From Microbacterium sp. Se63.02b (GTDB lineage: Bacteria > Actinomycetota > Actinomycetes > Actinomycetales > Microbacteriaceae): a stretch of 64,000 bases of DNA. A program made the translations under genes and the position numbers. Each line of letters starts with the position of its first letter. Position 1 is the first letter of the stretch. Where the stretch lies: contig NZ_CP050453.1 in the NCBI RefSeq assembly GCF_014171575.1, positions 1,922,001-1,986,000 of the forward strand, written 5' to 3'. Below, one piece after another: positions 1 to 8,728 of this stretch. The notes beneath the pieces are model-generated. The model saw only the letters and a program-made list of their open reading frames with translations, did not search any database and had not been told where the DNA came from.

Positions 1-276
1 GCGCAATGCGTGACGTCCGCCCGTGAGGTGAGAGAGCTGTGGGCGCCGGTCGGGGTCGAGACCTCCGACACAGCCGATGCGGCGAGACACCCGGACCGCG
101 CGCGGGTACTCGATGCGATGGGCGCCAGGTCGAGGGTCTCTGTCGAGGAGATAGCCCGTCGGTCTGGCATGTCACCCGATCGTGTGCGCTCGCTCCTGGG
201 TCTGCTGCATCTCGAGGGAGATGTCGCGCTCGATGAGGTGGGCTGGCATCGGGCCCGGTCGGCCTCGGGGTCATGA
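1..276 (+). CDS. dprA: DprA, C-terminal end (partial, cut by window start)
   Basis: Only the last 91 codons are present; the reading frame is open from base 1. The visible part is the winged-helix domain that ends DprA/Smf proteins: a VLDAMG-type helix start, then SVEEIARRSGMS and a recognition-helix-like stretch, followed by LLHLEGDV. DprA protects single-stranded DNA during natural transformation and loads RecA; in most actinobacteria it is kept even where competence is not known. The Rossmann-like DNA-binding core lies outside the window. Position just before xerC and rpsB matches the usual actinobacterial order. The assignment rests on the small C-terminal domain and on context. Confidence 0.72.
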   Translation, partial: AQCVTSAREVRELWAPVGVETSDTADAARHPDRARVLDAMGARSRVSVEEIARRSGMSPDRVRSLLGLLHLEGDVALDEVGWHRARSASGS

Positions 277-366
277 TGCCGGGTATCCGCCTCTGCTCCG
301 GTGAGGCCGCGGCGGAGTGCATCGGTCATGGGATCGCCCGCACCGCAGACCCGTGGAGGAGAGAGC

Positions 367-978
367 TCACGCGGCGGGCCACCCGCTCGTGATCGCGCGG
401 ACTGCGAGACGCAGGGTCTCGGTCTCGGAGTCGACGCGCACCGTCTCCGAGGGCAGTGCGCGTTCGGTCGCGATGCCGGACGTCACCGTAGCCAGGAACC
501 GGGCTCGTGCCTCGATGCGACCCGCGGGGATCGCGCCTTCGTCGACCAGGGCGGTGAGCCACTGCTCGATCCGGTGGCGCCCCATGCGTTCCAGAGCGAG
601 GTACGTCGCGGCCTCGTCTTCGGACGGGGACGTGGCCACATACGCCTCGTAGAGGGCGCCCCACTGCTGCCGGGCCCGGTCGCCCACTCCGACTTGGGCG
701 AGGAGCAGTTGCAGGCACGCGAGGAGGCGCTCTTCCGGCGTCAGGGAGTGATCATTTATCGGATCGTCGGGAATCTTCAGGTCGTACATCGCGGCGACCA
801 CCGTCTCGACGAGTGCGCGCTGCGTCGGGAAGAAGTGGCGCAACGAGCCTGTGCTCACCTGGGCGCGGGCGGCTACCGCCCGCACGCTCAGGCGCGCGGT
901 GGGATTCTCTCCGAGCATCGTCGCTGCGGCGACGAGGATCTTCGATCGCGTTCCCGGTTCCTTCGATTCGACATCCAT
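367..978 (-). CDS. TetR/AcrR family transcriptional regulator
   Basis: The product is 203 residues, the usual TetR length. The N-terminal 60 residues form the TetR helix-turn-helix (RSKILVAAATML, then VRAVAARAQVSTGSLRHFF). The C-terminal helical domain, which would bind the ligand, has no feature that names it. I chose the ATG at 978 because a GAAGGACGG ribosome site precedes it; the frame stays open further upstream, but that extension is arginine-rich and lies across the divergent promoter. A near-duplicate 22-base direct repeat lies between this gene and the divergent membrane-protein gene, so self-regulation and control of that neighbour are likely. The ligand is unknown. Confidence 0.85.
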   Translation of the reverse strand: MDVESKEPGTRSKILVAAATMLGENPTARLSVRAVAARAQVSTGSLRHFFPTQRALVETVVAAMYDLKIPDDPINDHSLTPEERLLACLQLLLAQVGVGDRARQQWGALYEAYVATSPSEDEAATYLALERMGRHRIEQWLTALVDEGAIPAGRIEARARFLATVTSGIATERALPSETVRVDSETETLRLAVRAITSGWPAA

Positions 979-1001
979 GTCCGTCCTTCGTATGACGTGC
1001 C

Positions 1002-1056
1002 TATTACAGTGTGCTAGCTTAGGTCGCTCGTGGCTATCACGCTGTACTAGTTTAGG
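1002..1056. promoter_or_regulatory. Paired direct repeats, probable TetR operator
   Basis: Two 22-base copies, 1002-1023 and 1035-1056, match at 17 of 22 positions. They share TAT-AC, TGT and CTAG-TTAGG elements. The copies start 33 bases apart, about three helical turns, so two dimers would bind the same DNA face. They fill the gap between the TetR gene and its divergent neighbour. Seen: the repeat. Inferred: operator function. Confidence 0.6.
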
Positions 1057-1075
1057 GGACGACGACTTGGGCATC

Positions 1076-1708
1076 ATGAACTGGCGCAATCGCCGCGTCC
1101 GCGCCGGGTCCGGCGAACCGTTGCGGCGGTACCGCTGGTGGCAGATGTTCAGCCGGTCCGTCCGCTCGATCACGCTGACGGAGGAAGACGGCGGGACGTC
1201 GATCTACACCGTCGAGGTCCGCCACGCGGGCGACATGACGGACGGCGAGGTTCGCGCGCGCCTCTACGTCGATGGCTCGCTGCAGTCGTACGCGAAGATG
1301 CCCACCCGCTTCTCGGTGCCGGGCGGCCACATCGAGGTGGCGATCACAGGTTTCGGACTCAAGCGATGCCACTTCGTGCCAAGGGACGGCGTGGAACAGC
1401 AGCTTGCGCCCGATCCGCGGTCGGCCGAAGGTCGCCGCGCCCGGCTGCATCGGCGGCACCCCGGTGCGAGTCGCCTGATCAGCCTTCTCTCCATTGCGTT
1501 CGTCATCATCGGACTGTGCGTGGAGGTGCCCCAGATCATCGAAGCCCTCTCACAGATCCCGCCGGTCGCCGAATCGATCGGCACCTTCATCTCTCCCATT
1601 CGCCTTCCCCTCCACATCAATCTGATGATCGGGCTGGCAGCGGTCGTCGGCAGTACGGAGCGAGCCCTGCGGATGCGATCGAGCTGGATCGATGAACTCG
1701 CCAGCTGA
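1076..1708 (+). CDS. Hypothetical membrane protein divergent from TetR
   Basis: The product is 210 residues and I do not recognise the family. Residues 1-130 are soluble and look beta-rich (SITLTEEDGGTSIYTVEV, then a VPGGHIEVAITGFGLKRCHF stretch). Two hydrophobic segments follow, at roughly residues 145-165 (ISLLSIAFVIIGLCVEV) and 183-200 (INLMIGLAAVVGSTE). The start at 1076 was chosen because the frame opens as MNWRNRR there and the upstream extension would cover the operator repeats. Divergence from a TetR gene with shared repeats suggests it is the regulated target, perhaps a membrane stress or efflux accessory protein, but no function can be given. Confidence 0.6.
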   Translation: MNWRNRRVRAGSGEPLRRYRWWQMFSRSVRSITLTEEDGGTSIYTVEVRHAGDMTDGEVRARLYVDGSLQSYAKMPTRFSVPGGHIEVAITGFGLKRCHFVPRDGVEQQLAPDPRSAEGRRARLHRRHPGASRLISLLSIAFVIIGLCVEVPQIIEALSQIPPVAESIGTFISPIRLPLHINLMIGLAAVVGSTERALRMRSSWIDELAS

Positions 1709-1963
1709 AGATCCCACGGAAGCACCCGACAGGCACAACAGCCTCGAGAACAGCTCCCGAACCCGTGGTGGACCCGGAAGGTCGGCTCAGCCCTCACCCG
1801 ACCGCACACCCCTTGCGACCGCTGATGCCGTCGCGACCGAGATGTAGGGTCACGAGCCGCGACCAGCGCATCACCCATCCGGAGAGTCACCCTGCCCCGG
1901 GGTCACGACCCCACTCCGGCGAGGCTGCGGGGGTCCGAATCGGTCACGGGGCAAGCTGGAGGC

Positions 1964-2866
1964 ATGGATCTCGCGGTCGCTGCCGAGGCGTTCGTCGATC
2001 ACCTCGAGAGGGTGCGTCGGCTCTCTCCGGCGACCGCGAAGGCGTATCGGTCGGACCTGCGCGACCTGCACGCCGCGGCGAACGGCATGCTTCTCGAAGA
2101 GATCGACCTCGAGACTCTCAGAGACTGGCTGTGGCGTGCGACGCAACGGGGGGATGCGAGATCGACACTCGCGCGGCGATCCGCGGCCGCGCGGTCCTTC
2201 TTCCGGTGGGCGCAGGAACAAGGGCTGATCGCGCACGACCCGAGTCTGCGGCTCATCGCCCCGAAGAAGGGGCACACCCTGCCGACGATCGCCTCCCGTG
2301 ACGCCATGACGACTCTGCTCGACGCGCACCGGGCCGCGGCAGAAGCCGGCGATCCGATCGCTCTGCGGGATCATGCGATCCTCGAGGTGCTCTACGGCTC
2401 TGGCGTGCGTGTGTCGGAACTCTGCGGCCTCGACATCGACGACCTCGACCTGGACCGGGGAACCGCCCGCGTGCTGGGCAAGGGCGGGAAGGAGCGCATC
2501 GTCCCCTTCGGCGTCCCCGCACGCGATGCGCTGAATGCCTATCTGAGTCGCGGGAGGCCAGCCCTCGTGGCGCGGTCGAAGAGCTTCACACCCGCCGTGA
2601 TCCTGGGAAGCCGCGGGGCGCGAATCGGCCCGCGCACGGTGTATCAGCTCGTCGCGCGTGTCCTCGCGCCGATCGTCGGCGCCGAGACGATCGGGCCCCA
2701 TGCGCTCAGACACACCGCGGCAACGCACCTCCTCGACGGCGGTGCGGATCTGAGAGCGGTGCAGGAGATCCTCGGTCACGCGAGTCTCGGGACCACGCAG
2801 ATCTACACCCATGTGTCCGCAGAGCGTCTGACGGCCACGTACCGGCTGGCTCACCCGCGCGCGTGA
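1964..2866 (+). CDS. xerC: Tyrosine recombinase XerC
   Basis: This is a 300-residue site-specific tyrosine recombinase that resolves chromosome dimers at dif with XerD. Residues 1-90 are the SAM-like core-binding domain; residues 105-295 are the catalytic domain. The catalytic set is visible: Arg149 in SGVRVSEL, Lys173 in GKGGKER, His246 and Arg249 in HALRH, His272 in ILGHASL and Tyr281 in QIYTHV. Length and the HALRHTAATHLLDGG motif fit XerC. It sits between the dprA region and rpsB, the usual chromosomal place, so it is a housekeeping recombinase and not part of a mobile element. A CAAGCT box lies six bases before the ATG, compatible with a leaderless mRNA. Confidence 0.93.
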   Translation: MDLAVAAEAFVDHLERVRRLSPATAKAYRSDLRDLHAAANGMLLEEIDLETLRDWLWRATQRGDARSTLARRSAAARSFFRWAQEQGLIAHDPSLRLIAPKKGHTLPTIASRDAMTTLLDAHRAAAEAGDPIALRDHAILEVLYGSGVRVSELCGLDIDDLDLDRGTARVLGKGGKERIVPFGVPARDALNAYLSRGRPALVARSKSFTPAVILGSRGARIGPRTVYQLVARVLAPIVGAETIGPHALRHTAATHLLDGGADLRAVQEILGHASLGTTQIYTHVSAERLTATYRLAHPRA

Positions 2867-2887
2867 TCCGCACCCATCGGCCGCGGG

Positions 2888-3403
2888 TCAGGTGCAGCAG
2901 GGGAGCAACACCGCGCGGGGAACACCGCCGAAGAGCAGCATCGGATTGATGTACGCGTCGTCGCGCCTCACCCCGACGTGGAGGGAACCCGGCGAGGTAT
3001 GCCCGCCCACGTCGACGGTCCCGATGTCCTGGCCGGCAGCGACAGAGTCGCCGGGCTCGAGCGACGATCCCAGTGGTTCGTACGTCGACACGAGTCCGTC
3101 AGCGTGGGCGATGGTCAGGAGAGGCCGATCCACCACGGTGCCGCGGAACGCCACGACTCCGTCGGCAGGTGCGCGAACCTCCGCCCCGATCGAGGTGCCC
3201 AGATCGATGCCACGGTGGCCTGCACCGTATTCGCTCGCCGGGGCGCGATAGGGCTGCGTGACGACATGCGCCCCTGCCACCGGCCACCTCCACTGCGGGA
3301 GGCTCCCGGACGCGACCGACGCGGCGGGTGCATGGGTGGGGGAGGTGAGGCACAGCACGACGGCGATTGCGCATGCGGACAGCGCTCGAACGAGAGAAGG
3401 CAC
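2888..3403 (-). CDS. M23 family metallopeptidase (secreted)
   Basis: The product is 171 residues from a GTG preceded by AGAGGA seven bases away. Residues 1-30 form a secretion signal (short hydrophobic core ending near APAA). Residues 38-160 form an M23/LytM-type fold: His63 and Asp67 in GHRGIDLG, His100 in TIAHADG, and His142 in SLHVGV. The usual HxH pair is reduced here to SLH, so one catalytic histidine is replaced by serine (residue 140). Such proteins act at the cell wall, either as endopeptidases or, when degenerate, as activators or binding partners. It converges on xerC with a 21-base gap. Activity is uncertain because of the missing histidine. Confidence 0.82.
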   Translation of the reverse strand: MPSLVRALSACAIAVVLCLTSPTHAPAASVASGSLPQWRWPVAGAHVVTQPYRAPASEYGAGHRGIDLGTSIGAEVRAPADGVVAFRGTVVDRPLLTIAHADGLVSTYEPLGSSLEPGDSVAAGQDIGTVDVGGHTSPGSLHVGVRRDDAYINPMLLFGGVPRAVLLPCCT

Positions 3404-3523
3404 GAGGCCATCCTCTGGCGCCGAGGGAGCGACCGATCCGTCGACGCCAGCCCGAGAACGGGGCGGAGGGAGAAGACCCACGTGCCACGGGCAGTGCAGG
3501 GGGAGTGAAGCCGCGCCATCCTG

Positions 3524-3709
3524 TATGCTGGGGGAGCACCTCGATATCGGGGTGACTACGCGTGCCCACAGCGATTCATTCGCGGCATCCACATCCACAG
3601 GTCCTTCTCTCCGAGGAGGCGGGTGTGCGCCGGGCACCAGGAAGTCCGATCATCCGATCGGCTTGACAACCTCAAGGGCGCAGAATCGCGCCAGAACCAG
3701 GAGACGACC
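3524..3709 (+). promoter_or_regulatory. rpsB promoter and structured leader
   Basis: The 306 bases between the M23 gene and rpsB hold no gene. A TATGCT -10-like box lies at 3524-3529 without a convincing -35. If transcription starts just after it, the leader is about 175 bases and can form three short hairpins: 3538-3553 (six pairs, AUAU loop), 3625-3637 (GTGC/GCAC) and 3646-3661 (CCGAT/ATCGG). S2 autoregulation through its leader is known in other bacteria; whether this leader does it is inference. Confidence 0.45.
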
Positions 3710-4651
3710 ATGGCTGTGGTCACCATCCGCCAGCTGCTCGACAGCGGCGTGCACTTCGGACACCAGACCCGTCGGTGGAACCCGAAGGTCAAGCGCTTCA
3801 TCCTCACGGAGCGCAGCGGCATCCACATCATCGACCTCCAGCAGTCGCTCGGCTACATCGACAAGGCCTACGACTTCGTCAAGGAGACCGTCGCACACGG
3901 CGGCACGATCCTCTTCGTCGGCACCAAGAAGCAGGCGCAGGAGATCCTCGCCGAGCAGGCCACCCGCGTCGGCCAGCCCTTCGTGAACCAGCGCTGGCTC
4001 GGTGGACTCCTCACCAACTTCCAGACGATCTCCAAGCGTCTCGCACGCATGAAGGAGCTCGAGGAGCTCGACTACGAGACCCCGGCGAACAGCGGCTTCA
4101 CGAAGAAGGAGCTGCTTCTCAAGAAGCGCGAGCTCGACAAGCTGCACAAGTCCCTCGGTGGTATCCGCAACCTCACGAAGACGCCGTCGGCCATCTGGGT
4201 CGTCGACGCCAAGCGCGAGCACCTCGCGATCGACGAGGCCAAGAAGCTCGGCATCCCGGTGATCGGCATCCTCGACACCAACGCGGATCCGGACGACTTC
4301 CAGTACCCGATCCCCGGCAACGACGACGCGATCCGCTCCGTGTCGCTGCTCACGCGTATCATCGCCGACGCTGCGGCCGAGGGCCTTCAGCAGAAGCACA
4401 ACCCGGAGTCGGGCGACGCAGAGCCGCTGGCCGAGTGGGAGAAGGAACTGCTCGAGACCCCGGTCGAGGAGTCCGCCGACGCCGCCGAGATCGTGACCGC
4501 CGACGACGCGGCTGCTGTCGTCGAGACGCCTGCTGCCGACGAGACCGCTGCCGATGAGGCCGGTGCCGAGGCGCACGACGAGGCGATCGCCGCCGCTTCC
4601 GGTGAGGAGACCGCCGAGGTCGCCGCTGCCGAGGCTGCAGACGCCAAGTAA
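3710..4651 (+). CDS. rpsB: 30S ribosomal protein S2
   Basis: S2 is a small-subunit protein of the ribosome head-body junction that recruits S1-type proteins. The 313-residue product starts with the typical [20 protein letters not shown], and the family signatures [10 protein letters not shown] and [17 protein letters not shown] follow. From about residue 240 it carries a tail of some 75 residues made mostly of Ala, Glu and Asp, an extension common in actinobacterial S2 and probably disordered. The ATG at 3710 follows an AGGAG site. It is followed 43 bases later by tsf, the usual rpsB-tsf pair. Confidence 0.98.
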   Translation: MAVVTIRQLLDSGVHFGHQTRRWNPKVKRFILTERSGIHIIDLQQSLGYIDKAYDFVKETVAHGGTILFVGTKKQAQEILAEQATRVGQPFVNQRWLGGLLTNFQTISKRLARMKELEELDYETPANSGFTKKELLLKKRELDKLHKSLGGIRNLTKTPSAIWVVDAKREHLAIDEAKKLGIPVIGILDTNADPDDFQYPIPGNDDAIRSVSLLTRIIADAAAEGLQQKHNPESGDAEPLAEWEKELLETPVEESADAAEIVTADDAAAVVETPAADETAADEAGAEAHDEAIAAASGEETAEVAAAEAADAK

Positions 4652-4694
4652 TCCCTCGTACACACATACATAACGAAGCAAGGAGCCACCACAC

Positions 4695-5522
4695 ATGGCC
4701 AACTTCACCATCGCTGACCTCAAGGCGCTGCGTGAGCAGCTCGGCACGGGAATGGTCGACACCAAGAAGGCGCTCGAGGAGGCCGACGGAGACGTCGCGA
4801 AGGCCACCGAGATCCTGCGTCTCAAGGGTGCGAAGGGCAACGCGAAGCGCGCTGACCGCTCCACCAGCGAGGGACTGATCGTCGCTCGCGAGCAGGACGG
4901 CGCCGTGACGCTCATCGAACTCGCCTGCGAGACCGACTTCGTCGCGAAGAACGAGCGCTTCATCGCGCTGGCCGACAAGGTCGCCGACGCCGCCGCAGCG
5001 GTCAAGGCCGACTCGGTCGACGCCGCCCTCGCCGCATCCGCCGGTGACAAGAGCGTCGAGCAGGTCATCTCGGAAGAGGCCGCCATCATCGGCGAGAAGG
5101 TCGAGCTGCGCCGCGTGCGCACGATCACCGGCGACAAGGTCGAGGTCTACCTGCACCGCACCAGCAAGGACCTGCCGCCGCAGATCGGCGTCGTCGTCGC
5201 CTACTCGGGTGACGACGCCGAGACCGCGCGCAGCATCGCGCAGCACATCTCGTTCGCGAACCCGTCCTACCTGTCCCGCGAGGATGTCCCGTCCGACGCC
5301 GTCGAGAAGGAGCGCGAGATCGTCACCGAGATCTCCCGCAACGAGGGCAAGCCGGAAGCGGCTCTCCCGAAGATCGTCGAAGGTCGCGTTTCCGCGTTCA
5401 TCAAGCAGGTCGCCCTGCTCGAGCAGGACTACGCCAAGGACAACAAGCTCTCTGTCGCCCAGGTCGCGAAGGACGCCGGTATCACCGTGACGGACTTCGC
5501 GCGCTTCAAGGTCGGCGCGTAG
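4695..5522 (+). CDS. tsf: Elongation factor Ts
   Basis: EF-Ts exchanges GDP for GTP on EF-Tu. The 275-residue product has the N-terminal UBA-like domain with the signature LREQLGTGMVDTKKALEEADGD, followed by ACETDFVAKN and the dimerisation domain of the core. Length is normal for actinobacteria. AAGGAG precedes the ATG. It is cotranscribed with rpsB and ends at a strong hairpin terminator, which separates the rpsB-tsf unit from pyrH. Confidence 0.98.
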   Translation: MANFTIADLKALREQLGTGMVDTKKALEEADGDVAKATEILRLKGAKGNAKRADRSTSEGLIVAREQDGAVTLIELACETDFVAKNERFIALADKVADAAAAVKADSVDAALAASAGDKSVEQVISEEAAIIGEKVELRRVRTITGDKVEVYLHRTSKDLPPQIGVVVAYSGDDAETARSIAQHISFANPSYLSREDVPSDAVEKEREIVTEISRNEGKPEAALPKIVEGRVSAFIKQVALLEQDYAKDNKLSVAQVAKDAGITVTDFARFKVGA

Positions 5523-5530
5523 CAACGTCG

Positions 5531-5566
5531 AAGGGGTTCGGATCGCCAAGATCCGAACCCCTTCTT
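5531..5566 (+). terminator. Intrinsic terminator after tsf
   Basis: A perfect 13-base inverted repeat (arms 5531-5543 and 5551-5563, 7-base loop) starts nine bases after the tsf stop and runs into CTTCTTC. The arms read AAGGGGTTCGGAT and its complement. It ends the rpsB-tsf transcript. Confidence 0.9.
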
Positions 5567-5614
5567 CATGCCCACGAGGCACTATCTTGAATCGGGACGA
5601 GAGGACACCCACCC

Positions 5615-6331
5615 ATGACTGAACGCACCGGACGCCGCCGCGTCCTTCTCAAACTCTCCGGCGAGGCCTTCGGGGCCGGACAGCTGGGTGTGAGCCCTGA
5701 CGTGGTCTCTCAGATCGCCCGCGACATCGCCGCGGCCGTCGACCGCGTCGAGGTCGCGATCGTCGTCGGCGGGGGCAATTTCTTCCGCGGCGCGGAGCTC
5801 AGCCAGCGTGGCATGGATCGCGGACGTGCCGACTACATGGGCATGCTCGGCACCGTCATGAACGCCCTCGCTCTGCAGGACTTCCTCGAGCAGGCCGGGG
5901 CAGCGACGCGCGTGCAGTCGGCGATCTCGATGACCCAGGTCGCAGAGCCCTACATCCCGCGTCGCGCCGAGCGTCACCTGGAGAAGGGCCGCGTCGTGAT
6001 CTTCGGCGCGGGCGCCGGTCTGCCCTACTTCTCCACCGACACCGTGGCAGCGCAACGTGCGCTCGAGATCGGCGCAGACGAGGTCCTCGTCGCCAAGAAC
6101 GGCGTCGACGCGATCTACACCGCCGACCCGAACAAGCACGCCGACGCGGAGCGCATCGAACGCGTCACCTACCGTGACGCCCTGCAGCGTGGCCTCAAGG
6201 TCGTCGACTCCACAGCCTTCAGCCTCTGCATGGACAACAGCATGGACATGCGGGTGTTCGGCATGGAGCCCGCAGGCAACGTCACCCGTGCGCTGCTCGG
6301 CGAGCCGATCGGCACCCTCGTCACCGCCTGA
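5615..6331 (+). CDS. pyrH: UMP kinase
   Basis: PyrH phosphorylates UMP to UDP in pyrimidine synthesis. The 238-residue amino-acid-kinase fold starts with [12 protein letters not shown] and has the nucleotide-site glycines [13 protein letters not shown], then the [15 protein letters not shown] helix and [13 protein letters not shown] motif of bacterial UMP kinases. A TATCTT box at 5583-5588 could serve as its own promoter after the tsf terminator; a GAGAGGA ribosome site lies a little far from the ATG. The pyrH-frr order is conserved in most bacteria. Confidence 0.97.
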   Translation: MTERTGRRRVLLKLSGEAFGAGQLGVSPDVVSQIARDIAAAVDRVEVAIVVGGGNFFRGAELSQRGMDRGRADYMGMLGTVMNALALQDFLEQAGAATRVQSAISMTQVAEPYIPRRAERHLEKGRVVIFGAGAGLPYFSTDTVAAQRALEIGADEVLVAKNGVDAIYTADPNKHADAERIERVTYRDALQRGLKVVDSTAFSLCMDNSMDMRVFGMEPAGNVTRALLGEPIGTLVTA

Positions 6332-6399
6332 GCGTGTGACACGGCGGAGACGGCTTCGCCCGATAGAATTTGCAGAACACCCCGACGATAGGAGTCACC

Positions 6400-6954
6400 G
6401 TGATCGCGGACGTCCTCGCTGAAACCACCACTCGTATGAACAGGGCGGTCGAAGCTGCCAAGGAGGACTTCTCCACGGTGCGCACCGGTCGTGCGAACCC
6501 GCAGATGTTCCAGAAGGTGCTCGTCGACTACTACGGCACCCCCACGCCGATCGCTCAGCTCGCTTCGCTGGCCAATCAGGAGGCTCGTACCCTCATCATC
6601 ACGCCGTACGACAAGTCGGCGCTGAAGGCGATCGAGCAGGCCATCCGCGACATGCCGAACCTCGGGGTCAACCCGACGAACGACGGTAATCTCGTCCGTG
6701 TCACGATGCCGGAGCTGACCGCGGAGCGGCGCAAGGAGTACGTGAAGCTCGTCAAGACGAAGGCCGAAGACGCGAAGGTGCACGTCCGCGGAATCCGTCG
6801 CAAGGCGAAGGACGAGTTGGACGCTCTCAAGAGCGAACTCGGCGAGGACGAGATCGCGCGCGGCGAGAAGGAGCTGGACGGCCTGACGCGTCAGCACGTC
6901 GACCTCATCGACGACGCGCTGAAGCGCAAAGAGGCCGAACTCCTCGAGGTGTAG
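6400..6954 (+). CDS. frr: Ribosome recycling factor
   Basis: RRF splits post-termination ribosomes with EF-G. The 184-residue product has the full three-helix bundle pattern, with [10 protein letters not shown] near the start, [19 protein letters not shown] in the beta domain, and the charged C-terminal helices. I chose the GTG at 6400 because GGAG lies just before it and the resulting length matches the family; an earlier TTG at 6370 would add ten atypical residues. It follows pyrH by 68 bases and leads into cdsA. Confidence 0.97.
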   Translation: MIADVLAETTTRMNRAVEAAKEDFSTVRTGRANPQMFQKVLVDYYGTPTPIAQLASLANQEARTLIITPYDKSALKAIEQAIRDMPNLGVNPTNDGNLVRVTMPELTAERRKEYVKLVKTKAEDAKVHVRGIRRKAKDELDALKSELGEDEIARGEKELDGLTRQHVDLIDDALKRKEAELLEV

Positions 6955-6959
6955 TCAGG

Positions 6960-8102
6960 ATGACTGACGAAAAGCGAGAAGCCGACGACGGCAGGCCGGT
7001 GACGCGCCGTGAGGCGCGTGACGACACGCTGCCCGACGGCGTCCCGCTCGCGGACGAGGCGTTCCCGTCATTCGACGCGGAAGCGATCCCGCCGCGTCCG
7101 CCTCTTCCCTCGTCTGCCGGCGCCCCGGCGCTGGCCGCCGGACCGCTCGACACCGCCGACCACAACGCGATCCGCGAGCAGTGGCGTGCGGCGAGGGACG
7201 AGCTGGGCACCCACGTCTCGCATGCCCGCGACCAGATCGACCAGGCCAACGAGCGGATCAAGGAGCGCACGGGACGAGACCTCGTTCTCGCGATCCTCAT
7301 CGGTCTCGCCTTCGGGGCGGCACTGCTCGGGTCGCTGCTGTTCATCAAGGCGCTCTTCGTGCCGTTCGCCCTCGCCGCCGCGTTGCTCGGTGTATACGAG
7401 CTGTCTCGGGCGCTGCGGGCGTCCGGGCGACGGGTCGATGTCGTTCCACAACTCATAGCTGCGGCCTTCCTCGTGCTCTCCGCGTACTTCGCGGAACCAT
7501 GGCTCTCCTGGGTGATGCTGTTCGTCGCGGTCGCCTTCGTCATCGTGTGGCGCCTCATCGCTCAGATGGTCGCCAAGGACGGTCGTACGTACGGCGACGT
7601 GCTCGGCGATGCCGTCATCAGCGGCTTCGTGCAGGTCTACGTGCCGTTCCTCGCCGGAGTCGCCCTCATCCTCCTCGAGCAGGAGGGCGGTCAATGGTGG
7701 GTGCTCAGCTTCATCGCCATCGCCGTCGCGGCTGACACGGGTGCCTATGCGGCGGGACTCGCCTTCGGCAGGCATCCGATGGCTCCGAAGATCAGTCCCA
7801 AGAAGACGTGGGAGGGATTCGGTGGCGCCGTGGTCGCCTCGCTCATCGCGGGCGTGCTCCTGGCGATCTTCCTCCTCGAGCTCCCCTGGTGGGCGGGGCT
7901 GATCTTCGGCGTGTCCATCCTGCTGTCGGCGACGCTCGGCGACCTCGGCGAGTCGATGCTCAAGCGCGATCTCGGCATCAAGGACATGAGCTCCTGGTTG
8001 CCGGGGCACGGCGGCCTGCTCGATCGGCTCGACAGCATCCTTCCCTCCACGATCCCGGCGCTCTGCCTCTACTTCCTCCTCTCTCCCTGGGTGGTGCTGT
8101 GA
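6960..8102 (+). CDS. cdsA: Phosphatidate cytidylyltransferase
   Basis: CdsA makes CDP-diacylglycerol from phosphatidic acid and CTP in the membrane, the branch point for all phospholipids. The product has 380 residues. The first 95 or so are hydrophilic and charged, an extension seen in actinobacterial CdsA. Several membrane helices follow. The C-terminal signature is clear: SPKKTWEGFGG, then GDLGESMLKRDLGIKD and PGHGGLLDRLDS. It starts five bases after frr and its stop overlaps the start of the next gene, so translation is coupled. Confidence 0.96.
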   Translation: MTDEKREADDGRPVTRREARDDTLPDGVPLADEAFPSFDAEAIPPRPPLPSSAGAPALAAGPLDTADHNAIREQWRAARDELGTHVSHARDQIDQANERIKERTGRDLVLAILIGLAFGAALLGSLLFIKALFVPFALAAALLGVYELSRALRASGRRVDVVPQLIAAAFLVLSAYFAEPWLSWVMLFVAVAFVIVWRLIAQMVAKDGRTYGDVLGDAVISGFVQVYVPFLAGVALILLEQEGGQWWVLSFIAIAVAADTGAYAAGLAFGRHPMAPKISPKKTWEGFGGAVVASLIAGVLLAIFLLELPWWAGLIFGVSILLSATLGDLGESMLKRDLGIKDMSSWLPGHGGLLDRLDSILPSTIPALCLYFLLSPWVVL

Positions 8103-8680
8103 TGACCGATGATCGACTCGTGGAGCCCGCGACGCAGACGCCGCCGGCGTTCGCGCTGACGTCGGGGCGTGAGCGCGGATACCACCGGGCGGCAGTGGAC
8201 ACGTTCCTCGCCTCCGCGCGGAGAGCTTTCGAAGCCGGGAACGAAGAACTCGGCGCTGAGGATGTGCGCACGGCCTCGTTCCCGCTCGTCAAGGGAGGCT
8301 ACGTCGTCGCGGACGTGGATGCCGCTCTCGGGCGGGTGGAAGACGCCTTCGCAGCACGGGAGCGCGAGCGTGTGGTGCGCACTCAGGGAGCCGGTGCCTG
8401 GGTCGAGCAGGCGCGAGCGGACGCGCAGGTCATCCTCGATCATCTGGCTCGACCGCAGCGGCATCGTTTCGCTCGAACCGGCGTCCTCACCTTCGGCTAC
8501 CGCATGGATGAAGTCGATCATGTGTCGACACGGATCGTGCGCTACCTCCGCGACGGCGATGCTCTGAGTGCCGAACAGCTCCGCTCGGCAGCTTTCAGAA
8601 TGCAACGCGGTGGGTACCGCGAGGAGCAGGTCGACGCGCTCTTGGACGCCACGATCGAGGTCATTCTCGCTGTGCGTTGA
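8102..8680 (+). CDS. DivIVA-domain repeat protein
   Basis: The product is 192 residues. It carries two copies of a short repeat related to the N-terminal DivIVA motif: FALTSGRERGYHRAAVDTFL followed by FPLVKGGYVVADVDAAL, then TFGYRMDEVDHVS followed by FRMQRGGYREEQVDALL. DivIVA-type motifs bind curved membrane and mark poles or septa in actinobacteria; this protein lacks the long coiled coil of Wag31, so it cannot be the main polar scaffold. The ATG overlaps the cdsA stop by one base (TGATG), which puts it in the lipid-synthesis operon. The exact role is unknown. Confidence 0.8.
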   Translation: MTDDRLVEPATQTPPAFALTSGRERGYHRAAVDTFLASARRAFEAGNEELGAEDVRTASFPLVKGGYVVADVDAALGRVEDAFAARERERVVRTQGAGAWVEQARADAQVILDHLARPQRHRFARTGVLTFGYRMDEVDHVSTRIVRYLRDGDALSAEQLRSAAFRMQRGGYREEQVDALLDATIEVILAVR

Positions 8681-8728
8681 GCTTCCTGATGGTCGATCCA
8701 GCTGTCTTTGCGTAGACTGTCCCTCATC

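Noticed and set aside
1964..2866. Tyrosine recombinase as a sign of an integrated mobile element
   Set aside because: Length, catalytic motifs and place beside dprA and rpsB fit the housekeeping XerC; there is no flanking repeat, tRNA target or phage gene.
2855..2888. Terminator between convergent xerC and M23 genes
   Set aside because: Only a seven-base arm pair (ACCCGCG/CGCGGGT) with a long loop is present, and no T run follows.
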